Of a stretch of 6,204 nt of DNA, positions 1 to 4,226 are shown piece by piece. The stretch spans positions 1-6,204 of the forward strand of contig CAZYXP010000209.1 in the NCBI GenBank assembly GCA_964651325.1. The letters are read 5' to 3'. The position numbers and the translations under genes were made by a program. The DNA comes from JADFOB01 sp964651325. Its GTDB lineage: Bacteria > Planctomycetota > Phycisphaerae > UBA1845. Numbering within the stretch: the first letter of the stretch is position 1; every line of letters starts with the position of its first letter. Under the pieces are notes generated by a model. The model made no database searches. It saw nothing but the letters and a program-made list of their open reading frames with translations, and had not been told where the DNA came from.

Positions 1-258
1 GCTCACCACCGGCGCATGGCTGTTGTGGATACTGACGGCGATGCTGTCCGACACCAACTGGCCGGGGACAGGCTGCAGGGTGTTGTCCTCCTCCAGCAAC
101 CATCGGAAGCCGGTAACGGCCGCACCGCTTGGTGTCTGCACGGAAACGGTGAATTGAGCCTGAGCCGTTTGCGCCGTGCCGGCAACCAAAACCAGCGCGG
201 CCAACCAACCGATACGTGTTACAAATCGAACCGGATATCCCTGGGCGGCAGGATTCAT
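1..258 (-). CDS. Secreted protein of unknown function, N-terminal fragment (5' partial, runs off left edge)
   Basis: I do not recognise the family. Reading leftward from an ATG at 258..256, the frame is open for 86 codons to base 1 and continues outside the window. It begins MNPAAQGYPVRFVTRIGW. A hydrophobic stretch (LAALVLVAG, about residues 19-27) follows, then TAQTAQAQF, so a Sec signal peptide with AQA|QF cleavage near residue 35 is likely. The mature part starts FTVSVQTPSGAAVTGFRWLL and continues through an acidic EEDNT to NSHAPVVS at the edge. This looks like the start of a beta-rich extracellular domain, but the piece is too short to name. The start is supported by a GGAAAGGA Shine-Dalgarno ten bases upstream and by the position of the signal peptide. 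The gene diverges from the two plus-strand genes and has the same conserved dyad element upstream (500-520). I am confident that it is coding and exported, but not of its role. Confidence 0.8.
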   Translation of the reverse strand, partial: MNPAAQGYPVRFVTRIGWLAALVLVAGTAQTAQAQFTVSVQTPSGAAVTGFRWLLEEDNTLQPVPGQLVSDSIAVSIHNSHAPVVS

Positions 259-268
259 ACGAACACCA

Positions 269-276
269 TCCTTTCC
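269..276 (-). promoter_or_regulatory. Ribosome binding site of the leftward secreted-protein gene
   Basis: Read on the minus strand this is GGAAAGGA, ten bases before the ATG at 258. It supports that start over the out-of-frame ATG at 269-267, which overlaps it. Confidence 0.6.
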
Positions 277-499
277 CGTCTTCTGATGGGCCGCGGCATT
301 GCTGCGGATGTTTCGCACCCGAGCGAAGCGGCCTTTCTGTGCGTTCGCGATTTCCATCGACGCTTGTTCCGGCTTGAACTGTCTCTTGGTTGTCACGATC
401 GTGTTTCCTATCAGCTTCGCGTTTGCGGTTTTACCGGCCGATCGCCGAGCACCGCGAGAAACATGTTGAGTTAGTATTTATCGCGAACGCCGGGGCGCT

Positions 500-520
500 G
501 CAATAAGCATTTGGCTTAAG
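500..520 (-). promoter_or_regulatory. Conserved TAAGC-n5-GCTTA dyad element, copy A (points to the leftward gene)
   Basis: On the minus strand the site reads CTTAAGCCAAATGCTTATTG followed by C. TAAGC and GCTTA form a perfect 5-bp inverted repeat around CAAAT, followed by TTGC. It differs from copies B and C by one base in the spacer. It lies 241 bp upstream of the start at 258, in the orientation of that gene. The partial symmetry plus fixed orientation could fit a dimeric regulator site or part of a promoter or leader. I know of no named regulator for this sequence. Confidence 0.5.
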
Positions 521-1006
521 AAGTTTTGACTCGACGGCGCGAAGCGTTTTTGCAGCGACGTCGCGCGGTATTCGCCGGATGCGGATGAAAGGCCATCCCG
601 CGATTCGCTGCTAGGGCCTCCCTTCCGACTTCACAAATCGATCGGTCTTGCGCTGCCGACCCATCGATTCCCGGACGTTGGCCGTCGTGATCTGATCTAT
701 CCGCCCTGTTGTTGCACATGGTTCTCCCGCGGTAGCACTCGGCGTCGCCGCACGCCGGAATCCGTTGCGCGATGCGGCTTTCGGCGCGTTCGTGATCGCC
801 GTGGCAGCAGATGGGCCAAGGCGTCGCAGGGCGCACGGCTTTCCCGCGCGCTCTCATATCAGGAATGGATCACCGGTCAGGAATCGCCGGAGCTGCTGAT
901 CGGCTGGCGCGTTGATCGACCGCCTCTGAATTTATAGTGTCAGCCTATGGCACTTCAAGAGTATCCCAATGGATAGCGACATAGAAAGCACAGAAAAACC
1001 ATCGCG

Positions 1007-1026
1007 ATAAGCCGAATGCTTATTGC
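1007..1026 (+). promoter_or_regulatory. Conserved TAAGC-n5-GCTTA dyad element, copy B (upstream of the rightward lipoprotein-like gene)
   Basis: The sequence is ATAAGCCGAATGCTTATTGC. In this copy the dyad extends to six base pairs (ATAAGC/GCTTAT) around the CGAAT spacer. It ends 312 bp before the preferred start at 1339. The 18 bases from TAAGC to TTGC are identical to copy C. It is flanked by CATCGCG on both sides (1000-1006 and 1026-1032), a direct repeat not seen at the other copies. Confidence 0.5.
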
Positions 1027-1325
1027 ATCGCGCGGACCTCAAGCCTAAAAAGAACATGATCGATAAGCAGATGTCCGACCATGGTTGTTTCGGCTCGCGA
1101 CGCTCTTAGGACTCTTGGATTCAGGCCTTCAAAACCCTACCAAGAAGGTGCACTCAAGCGCAAGTCAAACTTCGACACGCTGTGTGGCGAGAGGCGGCTG
1201 CGGACGTCTACGGAAAGTGACAACCAACACGTTATGAAAGACAGTGGTTTGAACGACGCGTGCGGCCCATGAGATCGCAAAGCAGGCGTAAGCATCGCCG
1301 TCGCCCCAAACCGACCACATCGACT

Positions 1326-1331
1326 GGAGAG
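1326..1331 (+). promoter_or_regulatory. Ribosome binding site deciding the start at 1339
   Basis: GGAGAG lies only one base from an ATG at 1333 but seven bases from a second in-frame ATG at 1339. The second spacing is normal for bacterial initiation, so 1339 is preferred. The paralogue at 4227 shows the same arrangement of two ATGs six bases apart after a GGAGG-like site. Confidence 0.65.
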
Positions 1332-1338
1332 AATGAAG

Positions 1339-3648
1339 ATGAACAAACGAATTGTCATGCTCTGCCTCGCATTGATAATGCTCTCAAATAGTGGCTGTCC
1401 AAACGCGGACCTGCCTCCAGGCTCGCGAGCGACGCAAGCGGACGCCGACGCGACGGCTCGCTCGACCGTCGGCAAGAATGACACGCCCTATGACAAAATC
1501 ACACTGGGAGGCGGACTGGTCATTGTTCGCCCCATCGTCCTGAAGGCGCCCAGTGGCCTGGATGTGGCCCCGGCCGACGGCTTGCCGGTGTCCGCCGACA
1601 TCATTGACCTTGGTAGTGTGTTCGTCACCGAGGTATGGGCACAGCAAGCCGTCCCCGGCCCATTCCCCAATGGTGTTAGCTGCATCTTTGCCGACTTGTC
1701 CTTTGATGCGGCAATCACGACCTGCAATTCCGTGACGCTGGCACCTGGATTTCTCGATTTCTCCGGAAATGGCGGTGGTTCCTGCGACAATGGCATCGGC
1801 CTCGTCGACGAGGTCGGAGGCTGTACCTTTACCAGCGGGCTGGGCATCACGCCAGGCTGGGTGAGGATCGCCACCGTGTTCCAAACCGCCGACCTGGGGG
1901 CCAGCGGCATGGTGATCGGCTCCCAGCCTGCCGCGACCGCGGTGTCACTGGTATCCTATGGCACCGTGCCACCAGCACAGATCGACTTCGCGTCCAGCCC
2001 CGTGTTCTCAACGGGGTGCTTCTCGGACGCGGATTGCGACGATGGGAATCCATGCACGACGGATACGTGCGACGCGGGCATCTCATGTAGTCACGACGGT
2101 ACGGGAATCGTGGGCCCATGCGATGACGGCGTTTCTTGCACGATCCTGGATTCCTGTTTGGGCGACGCTGCCGGTACCTGTGCGGGCGACCCCGATATGG
2201 CCGCCACGCCCTGCAACGACGGCGATGCGTGTACATCGGGCGAAACCTGCATACCCGGCGTGGGCATCTGCGGAACCGGCATCGCGGTTGACTGCAACGA
2301 CCTGAACCCCTGTACCGACGACGCGTGCGATGCCACCCTGGGCTGCACGAACACGAACAACACGACGCCTTGCGAGGACGGAAACGCCTGCACGATCAAC
2401 GACGCCTGCCTCGGCGGCTTCTGCCTGTCCGGCCCGGACACATGCGTGCCCACCACCTTTGTGGCCGAGGATATCGTGTTCTGGACGCACTCGGACACGG
2501 AACAGACAAGAGACTTCGTGTGGACACCCGCAACACGTCCCCCAGCCGGCTCTACCGACGTGAGCCTGGCGAAAATCGAGTTCTTCGCCGAGGCGTCCAC
2601 GCAGGGTGATCAGGGGCCGATCGGCGCTTGGATCGCCAATGACGGCCAAGCCCAATACGGTGGGTTCGATGCTGCCGTGCCGGAAGGGGGCGAGATGCTC
2701 CCGGCCTACCGCTGCGCGGGCCAGGCCCCAAATACATGCGTGCTGACGATCGCGGACGCTTTCACCGGGGCCAGCTTCCTGGTCACCATTGCGACTCGCG
2801 AGCAGATCACAGTGACGATCAGTCGCGTTCGGTATACCTGGAGTTTCACGCCGCCGTTGACGGCCGCCTGCACCATTGACGCCGATTGCGACGACGCGAA
2901 CGCTTGCAACGGCCTCGAGACGTGCGATCCGGCAACCGGGTCGTGCCTCGGTGGAAACTCGCCTGTGTGCGACGATGGACTCTTCTGCAACGGCCTGGAG
3001 ACGTGCGATACCGCTACCGGATGCATCGCGGGGCTCCCAGTCGACTGCGACGATGGTGTTCCATTCACAGCTGATTCATGCAATGAGCTACTCGATATCT
3101 GCGAACACGTAATCAACACTGCGCTTTGTGACGACGGTGTTTTCTGTAACGGTATAGAAATATGGGATGCGGTCGCCGGCTGCCTACCGGGAACCCCGCC
3201 TAATTGCACCGTCCTTAGTGACCAGTGCAACACTGGAATATGCGATGAGATCGCCGGAAGCTGTGCGGTCGCAGCACTCCCGAATGGAACGGCCTGCGAC
3301 AACGGTGACCCATGCGCGGGCGACACCTGTGCGGCAGGCCTGTGCGATCCTGTAATGCCTTGCAGTGGTGTTGCTCCGCCTACCAACCTGACGGCACAGT
3401 TCGGTGAAACCGCCAACCTGAGCTGGACGCCGAGCCCCGACCCGGATTTGGACGGATACAACGTCTACCGCTCGACCAGCTCCGGCGGACCATACTCCTT
3501 GTTAACGGTCCTCGATTTGGAACAGGGCGGTTTTGACGATGAGTCCGGATCGCCCGGATTCTACTGCTACATCGTGACGGCGTTGAATACGGCGGCGAGC
3601 GAATCCGCCACCACCAATGAAGTGTGTGGAACGACCGCGCGGAATTAG
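1339..3648 (+). CDS. Exported Cys-rich multidomain protein, probable lipoprotein, with C-terminal fibronectin type III domain
   Basis: This is a structural extracellular protein with no catalytic domain visible. Residues are numbered from the upstream ATG at 1333 (771 aa); the preferred start at 1339 gives 769. Residues 3-21 form a signal peptide ending LSNSGC; C22 may be lipidated, although Asn at -3 makes the lipobox imperfect. Residues 59-225 are a module shared with the gene at 4227, with C117, C131, C151 and C164. Residues 229-373 carry repeats such as CDDGNPCTTDTCD, resembling the Dictyostelium CTDC repeat family (PF00526, from memory). Residues 374-512 are an unrecognised beta-rich insert. 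Residues 513-677 are a second Cys-rich block of the CDDGLFCNGLETCD type. Residues 682-771 look like a fibronectin type III domain (NLSWTPSPDPDLDGYNVYRS). Two expected repeat cysteines are replaced, by F578 and W611. The protein ends at TAG with no visible dockerin, PEP-CTERM or LPXTG signal. Coding status is certain; surface adhesion or scaffolding is inference. Confidence 0.9.
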   Translation: MNKRIVMLCLALIMLSNSGCPNADLPPGSRATQADADATARSTVGKNDTPYDKITLGGGLVIVRPIVLKAPSGLDVAPADGLPVSADIIDLGSVFVTEVWAQQAVPGPFPNGVSCIFADLSFDAAITTCNSVTLAPGFLDFSGNGGGSCDNGIGLVDEVGGCTFTSGLGITPGWVRIATVFQTADLGASGMVIGSQPAATAVSLVSYGTVPPAQIDFASSPVFSTGCFSDADCDDGNPCTTDTCDAGISCSHDGTGIVGPCDDGVSCTILDSCLGDAAGTCAGDPDMAATPCNDGDACTSGETCIPGVGICGTGIAVDCNDLNPCTDDACDATLGCTNTNNTTPCEDGNACTINDACLGGFCLSGPDTCVPTTFVAEDIVFWTHSDTEQTRDFVWTPATRPPAGSTDVSLAKIEFFAEASTQGDQGPIGAWIANDGQAQYGGFDAAVPEGGEMLPAYRCAGQAPNTCVLTIADAFTGASFLVTIATREQITVTISRVRYTWSFTPPLTAACTIDADCDDANACNGLETCDPATGSCLGGNSPVCDDGLFCNGLETCDTATGCIAGLPVDCDDGVPFTADSCNELLDICEHVINTALCDDGVFCNGIEIWDAVAGCLPGTPPNCTVLSDQCNTGICDEIAGSCAVAALPNGTACDNGDPCAGDTCAAGLCDPVMPCSGVAPPTNLTAQFGETANLSWTPSPDPDLDGYNVYRSTSSGGPYSLLTVLDLEQGGFDDESGSPGFYCYIVTALNTAASESATTNEVCGTTARN
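1507..2007 (+). other. Shared N-terminal module, copy 1 (four conserved cysteines)
   Basis: This is the 167-residue region of the lipoprotein-like gene from GGGLVIVRP to DFASSPVF. By hand count about 117 residues match the paralogue (4422-4922) without a gap. The most conserved parts are WAQQ.VPGP, LAPGFLDFSGNGGG, GLVDEVGGC and PGWVRIATVF. The alternating hydrophobic pattern and Gly/Pro-rich turns suggest a beta-sandwich. A cohesin-like fold is possible because exported proteins often carry such a module near the N-terminus, but I see no diagnostic motif for it. Confidence 0.7.
2017..2451 (+). repeat. First Cys-rich repeat block (CTDC-like), coding
   Basis: This is divergent protein-level repetition of about 145 residues inside the lipoprotein-like gene. 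Motifs include CFSDADCDDGNPCTTDTCD, CDDGVSCTILDSC, CNDGDACTSGETC, CNDLNPCTDDACD and CEDGNACTINDAC. Each unit has the pattern C(D/N/E)(D)G..C(T)...C followed by a less regular Cys. The DNA copies differ considerably, so the repeats are old. The dense acidic residues next to Cys pairs suggest disulfide-stabilised, possibly calcium-binding loops (inference). Confidence 0.7.
2869..3363 (+). repeat. Second Cys-rich repeat block with two lost cysteines, coding
   Basis: Residues 513-677 of the lipoprotein-like protein, again acidic and Cys-rich, include the CNGLETCDPATGSC type (ADCDDANACNGLETCD, CDDGLFCNGLETCD). Downstream units are degraded: CDDGVPF has Phe578 where other units have Cys, and NGIEIWD has Trp611 where others have Cys. 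Both can arise by one base change (TGC to TTC, TGC to TGG). Codons around 3060-3260 are also more AT-rich than in the rest of the gene. Confidence 0.65.
3376..3645 (+). other. C-terminal fibronectin type III domain
   Basis: Residues 682-771 follow the FnIII pattern: a Pro-rich entry (APPTNLTA), the B-strand Trp in NLSWTPSPDPDLDGY, the C-strand YNVYRSTSSGGPY, and the F/G strands as YCYIVTALN ending just before the stop. Domains of this kind are common at the ends of bacterial extracellular proteins, where they act as spacers or binding modules. Confidence 0.75.
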
Positions 3649-3759
3649 GGTTGCAGCCCTTAATGCCATGGGTGTGCCTGTGCGCCGGGAATCCTGTCGC
3701 CCGCGGCCAAAGCGATAGGTCGGCGGATCGACCGGCGGCAGGCATCCATCATGGTTTGC

Positions 3760-3776
3760 GGCCCCGGAGCGGGGCC
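3760..3776 (+). terminator. Possible transcription terminator hairpin (no U-tract)
   Basis: GGCCCCG-GAG-CGGGGCC is a perfect 7-bp, all-GC stem with a 3-base loop, 112 bp after the stop codon at 3648. AATAACTAACTCC follows instead of a run of T, so a standard intrinsic terminator is not supported. It could still act as a stem at the mRNA 3' end. Confidence 0.3.
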
Positions 3777-3875
3777 AATAACTAACTCCTAGCGGATCGT
3801 AGGGAGGGGAGCACATTCCGGGACGATCGGCAGGCGTCCAAGCGCGGCGCCTCCGTTTCCGGCACCAATCGCCAA

Positions 3876-3893
3876 CGTTGCAATGATGCAACG
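3876..3893. promoter_or_regulatory. Perfect 7-bp inverted repeat CGTTGCA-ATGA-TGCAACG
   Basis: The two arms are exact reverse complements with a 4-base centre, 10 bp before element copy C. The length and spacing suit a dimeric repressor or activator site, or a small RNA hairpin. No equivalent is seen next to copies A or B, so its link with that element is uncertain. Confidence 0.35.
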
Positions 3894-3903
3894 CCCCAAT
3901 CCT

Positions 3904-3924
3904 CTTAAGCCGAATGCTTATTGC
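3904..3924 (+). promoter_or_regulatory. Conserved TAAGC-n5-GCTTA dyad element, copy C (upstream of the 4227 gene)
   Basis: The site reads CTTAAGCCGAATGCTTATTG followed by C. It ends 302 bp before the start at 4227, in the same direction as the gene. From TTAAGCC to TTGC it matches copy A (minus strand) with a single substitution, and it matches copy B exactly from TAAGC to TTGC. Copies B and C could share ancestry through duplication of the gene with its leader. Copy A stands before an apparently unrelated gene and so argues for function. Confidence 0.5.
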
Positions 3925-4214
3925 GGCCAGCTCCGCACTGGGTTAAACACAAGCACAGTCCTTTCACGATCGTTTTCTTGCTGCGGCATACGATGATCTT
4001 GGAAGGCAGGTATTTGAAACGCTACCTGGAATGCGAACGGTAGCTCAGGTCAAACATTCGGCACTCCATGCGACGAAATGTGCCGACGCGCCCTGGAGAT
4101 TTGACGGAAATGGCAAGAACCGTGTCTTGGAAAAGTGGTTTGAAGGTTGGGCGCGATCCAGACACCCGTGAAGTGCGGGAGGAATCGACGCCGACCAAGG
4201 CCGACTACATCGAC

Positions 4215-4220
4215 GGGAGG
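4215..4220 (+). promoter_or_regulatory. Ribosome binding site deciding the start at 4227
   Basis: GGGAGG directly abuts an ATG at 4221 and lies six bases before an in-frame ATG at 4227. Only the second has workable spacing, so translation most likely starts at 4227 with MHTRNVLLYL. Confidence 0.7.
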
Positions 4221-4226
4221 ATGGGG

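Larger units (their letters stand above)
259..1338. other. Divergent intergenic region, no convincing gene
   Basis: This stretch of about 1.08 kb separates the leftward gene from the rightward lipoprotein-like gene. Several open frames cross it (for example 16-474 plus, 516-857 minus and 1081-1272 plus). None has a recognisable domain, a signal peptide or a good ribosome site, and their translations are rich in Arg, Cys and Ser, as noncoding GC-rich DNA typically reads. It holds two copies of the TAAGC-n5-GCTTA element (500-520 pointing left, 1007-1026 pointing right). The part from about 1157 to 1332 is recognisably related to the leader of the downstream paralogue (about 4040-4226). The middle (about 521-1000) holds nothing I can identify. 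It becomes more AT-rich from about 928 to 1070, where a promoter could lie. Confidence 0.6.
3649..4226. other. Intergenic region between the two paralogous exported-protein genes
   Basis: This 578-bp stretch has no supportable gene; minus-strand frames across it (3502-3891, 4045-4317) lack domains and ribosome sites and overlap the real genes. It contains a GC hairpin (3760-3776), a 7-bp dyad (3876-3893) and the third TAAGC-n5-GCTTA element (3904-3924). The part from about 4040 onward resembles the leader at about 1157-1332: both contain GTCAAAC, AGTGGTTTGAA and, just before the ribosome site, CCGAC.ACATCGAC.GGAG. The leader was therefore duplicated together with the gene. The gap and a separate regulatory element argue for independent transcription rather than an operon. 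Confidence 0.6.

Noticed and set aside
16..474. 152-codon plus-strand frame at the left end
   Set aside because: It overlaps the signal-peptide gene on the other strand, has no ribosome site, and its translation has no recognisable domain.
516..857. 113-codon minus-strand frame in the divergent intergenic region
   Set aside because: It is rich in Arg, Cys and His with no motif or plausible start signal, and it ends inside the element region. It looks like noncoding sequence read by chance.
912..938. Sigma-70-like promoter (TTGATC, 15 bp, TATAGT)
   Set aside because: The spacing is too short and the match too weak to separate from chance. The AT-richer context is noted in the intergenic entry only.
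1081..1272. 63-codon plus-strand frame inside the leader of the lipoprotein-like gene
   Set aside because: No ribosome site was seen, there is no counterpart in the related leader at 4040-4226, and the composition is not protein-like. A regulatory leader peptide is therefore not supported.
2083..3461. Long minus-strand open frames opposite the Cys-rich gene (2083-2655, 2091-2600, 2706-3461)
   Set aside because: They lie wholly antisense to a gene with clear domains, have no ribosome site or domain of their own, and arise because GC-rich repeat codons leave few stops on the other strand.
500..3924. Sigma-54 promoter inside the TAAGC element
   Set aside because: The GG and GC pair at -24/-12 spacing is absent on both strands of the element, despite the TTGC tail.
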